Assembly (NCBI RefSeq): GCF_030128825.1
Contig: NZ_CP119127.1
Coordinates: 4,081,501 to 4,145,500, forward strand
Source of the DNA: Sphingobium sp. WTD-1
GTDB taxonomy: Bacteria; Pseudomonadota; Alphaproteobacteria; Sphingomonadales; Sphingomonadaceae
Length of the DNA stretch: 64,000 nucleotides
Direction of reading: 5' to 3'
Part shown: positions 17,761 to 25,935 of the stretch, piece after piece
Numbering within the stretch: the stretch's first letter is position 1
Layout: every line of letters begins with the position of its first letter
The notes under the pieces: model-generated
The model's input: only the letters and a program-made list of their open reading frames with translations
The model's database searches: none
What the model was told of the DNA's origin: nothing
Position numbers and translations under genes: made by a program

Positions 17761-18234
17761 ATGAAACTTGTCACGACTGACCGCGCACAATTTCGCGCAG
17801 CCCTGCCCGAGGGTGGCCGCCTGATCGGCATGGATGTGGGCACGAAGACGATCGGCCTGGCCCTGTGCGATGCGCAATGGTCGATCGCCAGCCCCGCCTA
17901 CACCGTCAATCGCGGCAAGTTCAGCAAGGACAAGCCGGCGCTCGAAGCCTTCATGGCGCAGCAGCAGGTCAAGGGCATCGTCATCGGCCTGCCGCTCAAT
18001 CTCGACGGCACCAACAGCCCGCGCAGCCAGGCCAGCCGCGCCTTCGCCCATAATGTCGCGGATATCGGCCTGCCGGTGCTGCTGTGGGACGAGCGTTGGT
18101 CGACCCAGGCCGTCACCCGCACCCTGCTGGAGGCCGACGCCAGCCGCGCCCGCCGCGACGAACTGGTCGACAAGCTCGCCGCCAGCTACATCCTCCAGGG
18201 CGCGATCGACGGCCTCGTCGCCGGGCTGGAATAG
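17761..18234 (+). CDS. ruvX: Holliday junction resolvase-like YqgF/RuvX
   Basis: A 157-residue RNase H-fold protein of the YqgF family. It shows the first catalytic Asp at about 25 ([15 protein letters not shown]), the [11 protein letters not shown] block, and the [12 protein letters not shown] segment containing the acidic second site. YqgF proteins take part in 16S rRNA 5' end processing and resolve recombination junctions in vitro. It follows the DUF3089 gene closely and may be co-transcribed with it. Confidence 0.93.
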   Translation: MKLVTTDRAQFRAALPEGGRLIGMDVGTKTIGLALCDAQWSIASPAYTVNRGKFSKDKPALEAFMAQQQVKGIVIGLPLNLDGTNSPRSQASRAFAHNVADIGLPVLLWDERWSTQAVTRTLLEADASRARRDELVDKLAASYILQGAIDGLVAGLE

Positions 18235-18341
18235 GCACGCCTGTCCTACAGCATGGCGCCCGGCTACATTCCCGGCGGCTCTTTCCTATCGTGACCCCAC
18301 GCCGCTTTCCGATAGGATCAGCGGAACGTAACATCATGTCA

Positions 18342-18371
18342 GAATGTGCGGGAAATGTGCGAAGTTAAGCG
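18342..18371 (+). repeat. 30-bp intergenic element, copy 1
   Basis: Identical at 29 of 30 positions to 38972-39001, the only other copy I found in the window on either strand. It contains two near-identical tandem half-units (AATGTGCGGGA and AATGTGCGAAG) followed by TTAAGCG. It lies between ruvX and the small gene at 18534. A regulatory or promoter-type role is inferred. Confidence 0.6.
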
Positions 18372-18453
18372 CGCGATTTCCAACATTTACCCTGTCACGC
18401 ACGCGCTGCCGGAGTTGCATATATCTGAAGTAACAGCGTTAAAGCGCCGTTTA

Positions 18454-18469
18454 CGTGATCGCGCTCACG
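18454..18469. promoter_or_regulatory. CRP-like palindrome
   Basis: CGTGATCGCGCTCACG is a perfect dyad with the TGA-N6-TCA spacing of CRP-family sites. It lies 64 bases upstream of the small gene at 18534. Together with the repeat at 18342 it makes the 18235-18533 gap look like a regulatory region. No other gene was seen in that gap. Confidence 0.4.
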
Positions 18470-18533
18470 GATTGATCGTTGCGAAAGCGATATTCCCCGC
18501 CCTGCAGTCGAACGGAAAAGGGCGGACGGATCA

Positions 18534-18698
18534 ATGACCGAAGGCAAGAGTCCGGAAGATATCTGGCACATCATCAGCGAACAGCGGCGCATGATGCGCG
18601 ACCATTTTCGCCGTGATCCCACCAGCTACTCGGTGCGTCGGGAAATGTCGCGCCGGCAGATGGCGCAGAAGCGGGACGATCAGACGCAGGACGTCTGA
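18534..18698 (+). CDS. small hypothetical protein, 54 residues
   Basis: ATG 18534 opens a 54-codon frame encoding a highly charged, probably helical and cytoplasmic protein (MTEGKSPEDIWHIISEQRRM at its start, QKRDDQTQDV at its end). Third positions are G/C-rich as in real genes here. The ribosome site is AAAAGGGCGGACGGA. It ends 19 bases inside the 3' end of the convergent MerR gene. The family is not recognised. A 63-codon GTG frame that begins inside the repeat and ends in an ATGA overlap with this start was considered spurious. Confidence 0.5.
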   Translation: MTEGKSPEDIWHIISEQRRMMRDHFRRDPTSYSVRREMSRRQMAQKRDDQTQDV

Positions 18699-19087
18699 GC
18701 GCCGTCCTCGAACGCCGCGATGATCGGGCATGGCCCTTCATCGGAGGCATGGCATTGCCGGGCCAGCCGCGTCAGCGCCGCCCGCGCCGCCTCCAGTTCC
18801 GCGATCTTCACATCCAGCGCCGCGATGCGATCGGCCGCCAGTTCGCGCGCCCGCTTGCGATCCTGCCCGGCATCGAGTTGCAGCAGTTCGCCAATCTGTT
18901 CCAGCGTGAAGCCCGCCGCCTGCGCCGACCGGATGAAGCGCAGCCGCCGCGCATCGCCCTCGCCATAGCGGCGCACGCTGCCCTCCGGCCGATCGGGCGC
19001 ATCCAGCAGGCCGCGCCGCTGGTAGAAGCGCACCGTCTCCACCCCGACATCGCCCGCGCGGGCCAGTGCGGAAATTGTCATACTCAT
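18680..19087 (-). CDS. MerR-family metal- or thiol-responsive regulator
   Basis: A 135-residue MerR-type activator with a winged-helix N-terminus (ISALARAGDVGVETVRFYQ, RRYGEGD) and a long dimerisation helix. The C-terminal effector loop is CHASDEGPCPII: two cysteines separated by seven residues, the spacing of CueR-type Cu(I)/Ag(I)/Au(I) sensors. MerR itself has eight. The position of the third MerR/ZntR cysteine is occupied by Arg. The effector is therefore not certain. An extra Cys lies near the C-terminus (TSCV). It diverges from the glutaredoxin fusion across a MerR-type promoter, so it most likely controls that gene. Confidence 0.88.
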   Translation of the reverse strand: MSMTISALARAGDVGVETVRFYQRRGLLDAPDRPEGSVRRYGEGDARRLRFIRSAQAAGFTLEQIGELLQLDAGQDRKRARELAADRIAALDVKIAELEAARAALTRLARQCHASDEGPCPIIAAFEDGAQTSCV

Positions 19088-19090
19088 GCC

Positions 19091-19122
19091 TTGACTCCGT
19101 ACCATGGTACAGACCCTATATG
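19091..19122 (+). promoter_or_regulatory. MerR-type promoter/operator
   Basis: A -35 box TTGACT (19091-19096) and a -10 box TATATG (19117-19122) are separated by an over-long 20-base spacer. The spacer holds the palindrome GTACCATGGTAC. An elongated spacer with a central dyad is the hallmark of promoters that MerR proteins untwist. The TTGACTCCGTAC half closely resembles mer operators. It drives the gene at 19166 and overlaps the regulator's own upstream region. Confidence 0.82.
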
Positions 19123-19165
19123 AGGGGCATCGCACTCGATACAAGCCTGACACAAGGACGATGCA

Positions 19166-19915
19166 ATGCCCCAAGGACCGGAAAAGGTCGCTCAACTCTA
19201 CCGTATGGTGATGCCCGGCCATGTCTGTCCCTATGGCCTGAAAGCGCGCTGGCTGCTGCGCCGCCATGGCTATCGGGTCGAGGATCACGCCCTTACCAGC
19301 CGAGCCGAGACCGACGCGTTCAAAGCGCAGCATGACGTGAAGACGACGCCGCAAATCTTCGTCGATGGCCGGCGGATCGGCGGCCATGACGATCTGCGCC
19401 GCTTCCTGGGCCTCAAGGTGCCGGTTCCCGGCGCGACCAGCTATGTGCCGGTGATGGCCGTCTTCGCCGTCGCCGCGCTGCTGGCGCTGGCGATCAACTG
19501 GCTGACCTTGGCGCCGCTGGTCGGCCTGCTGACGCTCGAACGGTTCATCGCCATCGCCATGATGCTGCTCGCCATGCTGAAGCTGCAGGATGTGGAGCGG
19601 TTCGCGACCATGTTCCTCAATTATGACCTGCTCGCCCGCCGCGTCATTCCCTATGGCCGCGTCTATCCCTTCCTGGAACTGGGCGCGGGCGCGCTGATGC
19701 TGACCGGCCTTGCCCCCTGGCTGTCGATCCCGATCGCCCTGTTCATCGGCGGCATCGGCGCCGTGTCGGTGTTCAAGGCGGTGTATATCGAGAAGCGCGA
19801 ACTCAAATGCGCCTGCGTCGGCGGCAGCAGCAACGTGCCGCTCGGCTTCGTCTCGCTGACCGAGAATGTCATGATGGTCGCCATGGCACTTTGGATGGTC
19901 GCCGGCATCCATTGA
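19166..19915 (+). CDS. glutaredoxin-MauE/DoxX-like membrane fusion
   Basis: A 249-residue protein. Residues 8-82 form a glutaredoxin domain with a monothiol-type active site HVCPYG (Cys21) and the TTPQIFVDGRRIGG glutathione-binding segment. Residues about 92-249 form a four-helix MauE-like membrane domain, with a cytoplasmic or interfacial CAC motif (ELKCACVGGSS). MauE relatives take part in disulphide or heavy-metal handling. Start ATG 19166 follows AAGGA. The MerR-type promoter directly upstream suggests induction by metal or thiol stress. No merA, merT or copA gene is nearby. Confidence 0.82.
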   Translation: MPQGPEKVAQLYRMVMPGHVCPYGLKARWLLRRHGYRVEDHALTSRAETDAFKAQHDVKTTPQIFVDGRRIGGHDDLRRFLGLKVPVPGATSYVPVMAVFAVAALLALAINWLTLAPLVGLLTLERFIAIAMMLLAMLKLQDVERFATMFLNYDLLARRVIPYGRVYPFLELGAGALMLTGLAPWLSIPIALFIGGIGAVSVFKAVYIEKRELKCACVGGSSNVPLGFVSLTENVMMVAMALWMVAGIH

Positions 19916-19933
19916 GGCGGTTGGACGGGGAGG

Positions 19934-21499
19934 CTACTCCCCGTCCCGTCCGTAATCGTCGGGCAGGAACTGCACCCCGTCCGCCGTCGGCACCACCGTC
20001 AGATAGGTGAGATAGACCGGCACCGGCCGGGGCAGCGGCACATATTGTTCGGGCGCGTCACTGTCGGCCGTCGGCGTCTTGCCGAAGAACCAGCGGCCCA
20101 GACGCTGCGCATCCTCCAGCCGGACGCAACCATTGCTGAAATGCCGCACCGGCTTGGCGAACAGCGCCCGGTCGGGCGTGTCGTGCAGATAGATGCCCAG
20201 GTCATTGGGGAACATGAACTTGATCTTCCCCATGGCATTATTGCCGCCGGGCAGCTGGCGCACGCGCAATTCGCGCTGCCCCGATGCCACCGCCTGCCAG
20301 TCGATCTCGCTCTGGTTCAGCGTCTGCGCGCCGGCGGTCCAGTCACTCAGCGCCTCGTAGCGCATCTTCCTGAGCGTCGCCCCGTCCAGGATCTTGGGTG
20401 CGATCTTGCGCTCGACCAAGTCGGGCGGGACATTCCAATAGGGATTGAGCGTCGCATAGCGGATCATGCCCGCCATCATCGGCGTCTGGCTTTCCTTGGC
20501 GCCGGCCACGACCTTCATCGATCCGTCCAGTTCGCCGCCGCTATAATAATAGAGCCGCGCCGATGCCGCATCGACCTCGACATGCCGCACCCATGGACCG
20601 GGCAGCAATCGCGCCCGCTCCAGATTGAGTTGCAATATCCGGGCATAATAGCCCGGACCACGATTGAGCGCCTCGATCGTCTGGGTGCCGGCAATGCCGT
20701 CCGCGTCCAGTCCATGATCGGCCTGGAACTGCTTAACCTTAGCGGCCAGCGCCTTGTCATAATCGACCCCGTCGGCCAGCCCCAGCCGATGGCGCAGGAT
20801 CGCGATCTCGCCGCTCGATCCGCCCGGCCGTAGCTTGATGTCGGTCGGCACGCTCACCGCCGGCAGGCCGCCCCAGCGCGTTTCATAGGCGCCGTTCGCT
20901 GCACGCAATTTCATGTAGAGCGGGCTCATCCAGCCCGCCTTCTCGACATAGGTCGCCAGCGACGGCGCCACCGCCGCCCCGCGCAGCACCTCCGCCGCAT
21001 CGGGCGCCTGCGGCTCCACCTCGGGGTCGAGATAGCGCATCTTCACCGCCTTGGATGGGCGACGGACATCGGCGACATAGGCGGCAAGCGCCTTTGACAG
21101 GGCGACATCGACCCGCGCCAGCGCCTTGGGGTCGACCGAGGCATCGGCCTCCTTGATCGCCCGCAACAATCCCCTGGCATCATAGTCGCGCGGTCGCAGC
21201 CCGTCCTGATCGGCACTGTCGAGCAGCGCCAGCAACGCTTCCGCCGGTTCGGCGCGGACCTTGCCCTTATCGCTCCACAGCGGCCAATAGCCGCGCGTGC
21301 CATAGAAATCGCGCAGCTTTCCGCTCGCCGCCGACCGGATTTCAGCGGCCACGCTCGACCGTGCGGCGGTGTCGCTGGCGGCCGGCTGCGCAGCCGCCAT
21401 CCCCGGCACGGAACCGGCGATCAGCATGGCGAGGATCAGGGAAACAGGATGTCGGGGGGCGCGGCGGAAATGCCGCGCCCGGAAAGGAAGATTGCTCAG
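19934..21499 (-). CDS. L,D-transpeptidase with peptidoglycan-binding domain (YcbB type)
   Basis: Periplasmic enzyme forming 3-3 peptidoglycan cross-links. It has an N-terminal scaffold domain, a PG_binding_1 segment (VKQFQADHGLDADGIAGTQT), and a YkuD catalytic domain with HFSNGCVRLED, the Cys being residue 458. The usual ATG (21427) would leave a signal peptide without a basic N-region. Reading from CTG at 21499 adds 24 residues including RARHFRRAPRHP, giving a proper signal sequence. It also gives a GGAG site seven bases upstream and a CTGA overlap with the stop of the preceding lipoprotein gene. No ATG, GTG or TTG lies between. Total 521 residues. Function is certain; the CTG start is inferred. 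Confidence 0.9.
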   Translation of the reverse strand: MSNLPFRARHFRRAPRHPVSLILAMLIAGSVPGMAAAQPAASDTAARSSVAAEIRSAASGKLRDFYGTRGYWPLWSDKGKVRAEPAEALLALLDSADQDGLRPRDYDARGLLRAIKEADASVDPKALARVDVALSKALAAYVADVRRPSKAVKMRYLDPEVEPQAPDAAEVLRGAAVAPSLATYVEKAGWMSPLYMKLRAANGAYETRWGGLPAVSVPTDIKLRPGGSSGEIAILRHRLGLADGVDYDKALAAKVKQFQADHGLDADGIAGTQTIEALNRGPGYYARILQLNLERARLLPGPWVRHVEVDAASARLYYYSGGELDGSMKVVAGAKESQTPMMAGMIRYATLNPYWNVPPDLVERKIAPKILDGATLRKMRYEALSDWTAGAQTLNQSEIDWQAVASGQRELRVRQLPGGNNAMGKIKFMFPNDLGIYLHDTPDRALFAKPVRHFSNGCVRLEDAQRLGRWFFGKTPTADSDAPEQYVPLPRPVPVYLTYLTVVPTADGVQFLPDDYGRDGE

Positions 21500-21753
21500 C
21501 CGCGTTCTCCGGAACGGGGCGGTGCCGGCGGCGGCGGGGGCGGCGGACAGGGCGGCCCCTGGACCGGGTGATAGATGCCGTCCGACGTATAATAGCCGTC
21601 GACATAGCCATCGCCATTGCGGTCTGCGGCCACCGTGCCGGCAATCGCGCCCGGCCCGAGCGGCGGCGCGCTGGTCACCGGCGCATCATTTTTCGAGCAG
21701 GCGCTCAGCGCCAGCAGGCTAACGGCGACCAGCGCCATTGTCTGGATCTTCAT
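21496..21753 (-). CDS. small lipoprotein with a calcium-loop-like motif
   Basis: An 85-residue lipoprotein. The signal peptide ends in the lipobox LSAC (Cys about 19). The mature part contains DRNGDGYVDGYY, which resembles an EF-hand or dockerin calcium loop, and ends in a Pro-rich tail. I chose ATG 21753 (MKIQTMAL); a longer frame to 21852 has no plausible signal. Its stop overlaps the putative CTG start of the L,D-transpeptidase, suggesting a two-gene cell-wall operon. The function of the lipoprotein is unknown. Confidence 0.75.
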   Translation of the reverse strand: MKIQTMALVAVSLLALSACSKNDAPVTSAPPLGPGAIAGTVAADRNGDGYVDGYYTSDGIYHPVQGPPCPPPPPPPAPPRSGERG

Positions 21754-21913
21754 ATCATCTCCCTGTGCGCCACGATCCTGTCGCAACGCCAATTGGACCC
21801 ACTGCCGGGATGCAGTGCGACGACAACGGTTCAGGGGCGAAATGGAATCCATTACCCTTGTGCAATGACGGCAGGACGTGCCTCAAGCGCGCCCAGCCGT
21901 TAGGCATATGGAA

Positions 21914-22792
21914 TCAGTCGCGGACCCAGTCGGCCGAAGCGATGCCCTGCGCATAGAGCAGCACCGACAGGTCGCCATGGACGATCTCGGCCGCTGCCGC
22001 TTCGCGGGTCTTGGGCTTGGCATGATAGGCGACGCCCAGCCCGGCCCCCTCGATCATCGGAATGTCATTGGCGCCATCGCCCACCGCCAGCGTCAGCGCA
22101 CGGTCGATGCCCCCGTCGATCGCAGATTCCAGTTCGGTGCGCTTGCGCGCGGCATCGACGATCGGCACGGTGACGGTGCCGAGCAGCGCGCCATCGGCGA
22201 TCTCCAGCACATTGGCGACATGGACGTCGAAGCCGATTTCCGCCGCCACCGGTCCGGTGAAGCGGGTGAATCCGCCAGAAACCAGCAGGGTGCGTGCGCC
22301 CCGCGCCTTCATCGTGCGCACCAGTTCGCGCGCGCCACCCATGATCACCACCCGCTCCTCGCGACACTGGTCGATCGCGCTGTCGGGCAGGCCCTTCAGC
22401 AGGGCGACCCGGCCATGCAGCGCGCCTTCGAAATCCAGCTCGCCGCGCATCGCCCGTTCGGTGATCTCGGCAATCTGCGGCTTGATCCCGGCATAGTCGG
22501 CCAGTTCGTCGATGCACTCGACCGTGATCATGGTCGAATCCATGTCGGCGATCAGCAGCTTCTTCTCGCGGCCCGCCGCCATCTGCACGATCACGTCGAC
22601 CCGGTCGCCAATATCGGTCAGCGCCGCACGGGCAGTGACAGGATCGCTGCCGAAGAAAATATCGGCCGCCTTGCCCTCGTCCAGCCAGACGCTATCGACC
22701 GGGGCGCAGCCGGCAGAGGCCAGCCGTCCGGCCGCTTCGGCAATATCCGCCTGTTTCAGGGTCTCAACTGCCACTAAGGTCGCGACGAACAT
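21914..22792 (-). CDS. serB: phosphoserine phosphatase
   Basis: A 292-residue HAD-superfamily phosphatase performing the last step of serine synthesis. The nucleophile motif is DMDSTMI (Asp83, Asp85). Motif II is LLVSGGFT, and the late motif [14 protein letters not shown] is intact. The N-terminal 70 residues correspond to the small regulatory (ACT-like) region seen in many proteobacterial SerB proteins. ATG 22792 follows GGGAG. This start codon overlaps the divergent miaA start by two bases, so each promoter must lie inside the other gene. Confidence 0.95.
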   Translation of the reverse strand: MFVATLVAVETLKQADIAEAAGRLASAGCAPVDSVWLDEGKAADIFFGSDPVTARAALTDIGDRVDVIVQMAAGREKKLLIADMDSTMITVECIDELADYAGIKPQIAEITERAMRGELDFEGALHGRVALLKGLPDSAIDQCREERVVIMGGARELVRTMKARGARTLLVSGGFTRFTGPVAAEIGFDVHVANVLEIADGALLGTVTVPIVDAARKRTELESAIDGGIDRALTLAVGDGANDIPMIEGAGLGVAYHAKPKTREAAAAEIVHGDLSVLLYAQGIASADWVRD

Positions 22793-23735
22793 GAACACTC
22801 CCGCACATATGCCGGGCGAATCCCGCCCACCGGTCGCGCTTATTGCCGGGCCGACCGCCAGCGGCAAGAGCGCGCTCGCCGTCCGCCTGGCCCAGATCGC
22901 CGACGGCGTCGTCATCAATGCCGATGCCAGCCAGGTCTATGCCGACCTGGCGATCCTGTCTGCCCGCCCTTCGCAAGCGGAAATGGGTGGCGTGCCCCAT
23001 CGCCTGTTCGGCCATATCGACGGAGCGGAAGCCTGCTCCGCTGCGCGCTGGGCGGCCGAGGCCAGGGCGGAGATCGACGCGGCCCATGAAGCCGGCAAGC
23101 TGCCCGTGCTGGTCGGCGGCACCGGCCTTTATATACGGACCTTGCTCGACGGCATCGCACCGGTGCCGGAAATAGACGCCGACATCCGCGCCGCCGTCCG
23201 CGCCATGCCGGTGGCGCAGGCGCATGAAGCGCTGCGCAGCGAAGACCCGGAAGCCGCCGCCCGCCTCGCTCCGGCCGACACCACCCGCGTCGCCCGCGCG
23301 CTGGAAGTGGTGCGATCGACCGGCAAGCCGCTGAAGATATGGCAGCAGCACAAGCAGGGCGGCATCGCCGACCGCATCAGCCTGTCGCCGATGATCCTGC
23401 TGCCGCCGCGCGACTGGCTGATCGAGCGCTGCGACCGGCGGTTCGCGCTGATGGTCGATCAGGGCGCCGTTGCCGAGGTGGAGGCGCTGCTGCCCCGCAA
23501 CCTCAATCCCGACCTGCCGGTGATGCGGGCGATCGGCGTGCCGGAAATCGCCGCCTGGCTCAAAGGTGACATCGATCGTGACACGATGATGGCGCGTGGC
23601 CAGCTCGCCACGCGCCAATATGCCAAACGCCAATATACCTGGTTCTCCAACCAGCCGCCGCAGAACTGGCATCGCGAAATGCGACCGATTGATGCTGAAA
23701 TTGCCAATGAATTAGCAATTAAATTACAACAATAG
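22791..23735 (+). CDS. miaA: tRNA dimethylallyltransferase
   Basis: A 314-residue MiaA that adds the dimethylallyl group to A37 of tRNAs reading U-starting codons. The Walker A-like [11 protein letters not shown] is at about 20-30, and the DASQVYADL and [13 protein letters not shown] blocks follow. The start could be ATG 22791 or ATG 22809 (MPGESRPP). The former overlaps the serB start head-to-head. The 3' end is unusually AT-rich and runs into the ilvB leader. Confidence 0.94.
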   Translation: MNTPAHMPGESRPPVALIAGPTASGKSALAVRLAQIADGVVINADASQVYADLAILSARPSQAEMGGVPHRLFGHIDGAEACSAARWAAEARAEIDAAHEAGKLPVLVGGTGLYIRTLLDGIAPVPEIDADIRAAVRAMPVAQAHEALRSEDPEAAARLAPADTTRVARALEVVRSTGKPLKIWQQHKQGGIADRISLSPMILLPPRDWLIERCDRRFALMVDQGAVAEVEALLPRNLNPDLPVMRAIGVPEIAAWLKGDIDRDTMMARGQLATRQYAKRQYTWFSNQPPQNWHREMRPIDAEIANELAIKLQQ

Positions 23736-23762
23736 GGGTTGACCACGCATTTTATGTCCTCT

Positions 23763-23819
23763 AGACGCTGGCGCCTTGCCAATGCGGGCGCGACGGCGCA
23801 GACCCGCGAGCCAGCATCT
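23763..23819 (+). promoter_or_regulatory. structured 5' leader of ilvB
   Basis: AGACGCTGGC (23763-23772) pairs with GCCAGCATCT (23810-23819) with one mismatch, enclosing a second stem GCGGG (23784-23788) / CCCGC (23803-23807). The stem ends just before the AAGAGGAG ribosome site of ilvB. There is no T run, so a translational rather than terminator mechanism is more likely. A 22-codon frame (23754-23822) overlaps it but is not enriched in Ile, Val or Leu codons. Confidence 0.45.
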
Positions 23820-23839
23820 TAAAAAAGAGGAGTTTCATC

Positions 23840-25591
23840 GTGGCCGAAAAGAGCGGCGCGGACATTTTGGTCGAGTGCCTGGTTGATCTGGGCGTCGAAG
23901 TTGTGTTCGGCTATCCGGGCGGCGCCGTGCTGCCCATCTATGACGCGCTCTATAATCACCCCACGATCAAGCATGTCCTAGTGCGCCACGAGCAGGGCGC
24001 GACCCACATGGCGGAGGGCTATGCCCGTTCGACCGGCAAGCCCGGCGTCGTCCTGGTCACGTCCGGTCCGGGCGCGACCAATGCCGTCACCGGCATCACC
24101 GACGCGCTGCTGGATTCGATCCCGATGATCGTCATCACGGGTCAGGTGCCCACGCAACTGATCGGCACCGACGCCTTCCAGGAAGCGGACACGGTCGGCA
24201 TCACGCGCCACTGCACCAAGCATAATTATCTGGTGAAGGATCCGGCCAAGCTGGCCGGCGTCGTCCATGAGGCGTTCCATATCGCCACCACCGGCCGCCC
24301 CGGCCCGGTCGTCGTCGACATTCCCAAAAATGTCCAGATCGCGACCGCGCCCTATGCCCGGCCGGAGCTCAAGGTCCATGCCAGCTATCATCCGCAGACC
24401 AAGGCGGATGCCGCCGCGATCGACACGGCGGTCGAGATGCTGGCCGCGGCGGAACGGCCGATCTTCTACACCGGCGGCGGCGTCATCAATTCGGGTCCGC
24501 AGGCCAGCGCGCTGCTGCGCGAACTGGCGGCGATGACCGGCGCACCCGTCACCTCGACCCTGATGGGCCTGGGTGCCTTTCCCGCTTCGTCCGACCAGTG
24601 GGTCGGCATGCTGGGCATGCACGGCACCTATGAAGCCAATTGGGCGATGAACCAGGCGGACCTGATCCTCTGCATCGGCGCGCGTTTCGACGATCGCGTC
24701 ACCGGCCGGCTGGACGCCTTCGCGCCCAACAGCCGCAAGGTGCATATCGATATCGACCGCAGTTCGATCAACAAGATCGTCGATGTCGATGTCGCGGTCG
24801 TCGCCGATGTCGGCAGCGCGCTGGAGGACATGATCGCCCTGTGGAAGCAGCGCGGCCATGAAAAGGCGGACCTGTCCCCCTGGTGGGCGCGGATCGCCGA
24901 ATGGCGTGCCAAGAAGAGCCTGTCCTACCCCGAAAGCGGCAGCGAGATTATGCCGCAAAAGGCGATCGCGGACCTCTACAAGGCGACCCGCGCGACCGGC
25001 AAGGACATCATCATCACCACCGAAGTCGGCCAGCACCAGATGTGGGCGGCCCAGCATTTCGGCTTTGAAGACCCCAATAAATGGCTGACCTCGGGCGGCC
25101 TGGGCACGATGGGCTATGGCTTCCCCGCCGCCATCGGCGCGCAGATGGGTAACCCCGACAGCATCAGCATCTGCATCGCTGGCGACGCCTCGATCCAGAT
25201 GAACATCCAGGAAATGGGGACGGCCAGCCAGTATCGCCTGCCGGTCAAGATCTTCATCCTGAACAATGAATATATGGGCATGGTCCGCCAGTGGCAGGAA
25301 CTGACCTATGAAAGCCGCTATTCCAACAGCTATTCGGACAGCCTGCCCGACTTCGTGAAGCTGGGTGAAGCCTATGGCTGGACCGGCATCCGCATCGAAG
25401 GGCCGCAGGAACTGGAGGCCGGCATCCGCCAGATGCTGGAAACCGACGGCCCCGTGATCGTCGACTGCCGCGTGGCAAAGCTGTCCAACTGTTTCCCGAT
25501 GATCCCGTCGGGGGCGGCCCATACCGAAATGCTGCTCGATCCCAACCAGATCGAAGGCGTCATGTCGGACGAGGCAAAGGCACTGGTGTGA
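23840..25591 (+). CDS. ilvB: acetolactate synthase, large catalytic subunit
   Basis: A 583-residue thiamine-diphosphate enzyme, the first common step of valine, leucine and isoleucine synthesis. The catalytic Glu51 is in VRHEQGATHMAEGYA. FAD-domain blocks are intact, as is the TPP/Mg motif starting GDASIQMNIQEM and ending in NN. The start is GTG 23840 behind AAGAGGAG. The stop codon overlaps the next gene's GTG. Confidence 0.97.
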   Translation: MAEKSGADILVECLVDLGVEVVFGYPGGAVLPIYDALYNHPTIKHVLVRHEQGATHMAEGYARSTGKPGVVLVTSGPGATNAVTGITDALLDSIPMIVITGQVPTQLIGTDAFQEADTVGITRHCTKHNYLVKDPAKLAGVVHEAFHIATTGRPGPVVVDIPKNVQIATAPYARPELKVHASYHPQTKADAAAIDTAVEMLAAAERPIFYTGGGVINSGPQASALLRELAAMTGAPVTSTLMGLGAFPASSDQWVGMLGMHGTYEANWAMNQADLILCIGARFDDRVTGRLDAFAPNSRKVHIDIDRSSINKIVDVDVAVVADVGSALEDMIALWKQRGHEKADLSPWWARIAEWRAKKSLSYPESGSEIMPQKAIADLYKATRATGKDIIITTEVGQHQMWAAQHFGFEDPNKWLTSGGLGTMGYGFPAAIGAQMGNPDSISICIAGDASIQMNIQEMGTASQYRLPVKIFILNNEYMGMVRQWQELTYESRYSNSYSDSLPDFVKLGEAYGWTGIRIEGPQELEAGIRQMLETDGPVIVDCRVAKLSNCFPMIPSGAAHTEMLLDPNQIEGVMSDEAKALV

Positions 25592-25935
25592 CCACCCCCG
25601 CCAAGGTCCGCATTTTCGTGACCGAACCCTGGGATTTCGAACGGATCACAGGCACGACCGAACTCACCGGCTGGACCAGCGACCATGCTGATCCCGACAA
25701 TGAGGAATGGGAAGTGCATCTGGATAGCGGGTTCGAATATCATGGCCTGCAGGTCGATCGGCTGCTGGCCGGCCCACGCTATGTGGGCGAACATCTCCTG
25801 CGGATGTTCGACGCGGTAACGGCCTTTCCCGTCCGCCTCGCCCACCCGCAGGACGATGATTGGCACTATGCCTTTATCGGCATGATCTCGCCGCGCCCCG
25901 AGCGCGAAGAAATGGAAGACGGGAACAGCATCTGA
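25588..25935 (+). CDS. unknown protein between ilvB and ilvN
   Basis: A 115-residue acidic, soluble protein of a family I do not recognise. Visible features are FVTEPWDFERITGTTELTGW near the N-terminus and an HYAFIGMISPRPE block near the end. It starts at GTG in a GTGA overlap with the ilvB stop and ends in a TGATG overlap with ilvN, so its translation is tied to both enzyme subunits. Codon use matches the neighbours. It may modulate or assemble acetolactate synthase; that is inference from position alone. Confidence 0.8.
   Translation: MTTPAKVRIFVTEPWDFERITGTTELTGWTSDHADPDNEEWEVHLDSGFEYHGLQVDRLLAGPRYVGEHLLRMFDAVTAFPVRLAHPQDDDWHYAFIGMISPRPEREEMEDGNSI

Noticed and set aside
18346..18537. 63-codon GTG frame beginning inside the 30-bp repeat and ending in an ATGA overlap with the small gene
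   Set aside because: It starts within a repeated non-coding element and spans the CRP-like dyad; the same element upstream of trmFO also yields an apparent N-terminal extension, so this looks like an artefact of the repeat.
23754..23822. 22-codon frame before ilvB considered as an attenuator leader peptide
   Set aside because: No enrichment of Ile, Val or Leu codons, and the stem it overlaps is not followed by a T run.
25731..25740. GGGTTCGAAT, resembling a tRNA T-loop
   Set aside because: It lies within the gene between ilvB and ilvN and no cloverleaf can be formed around it.
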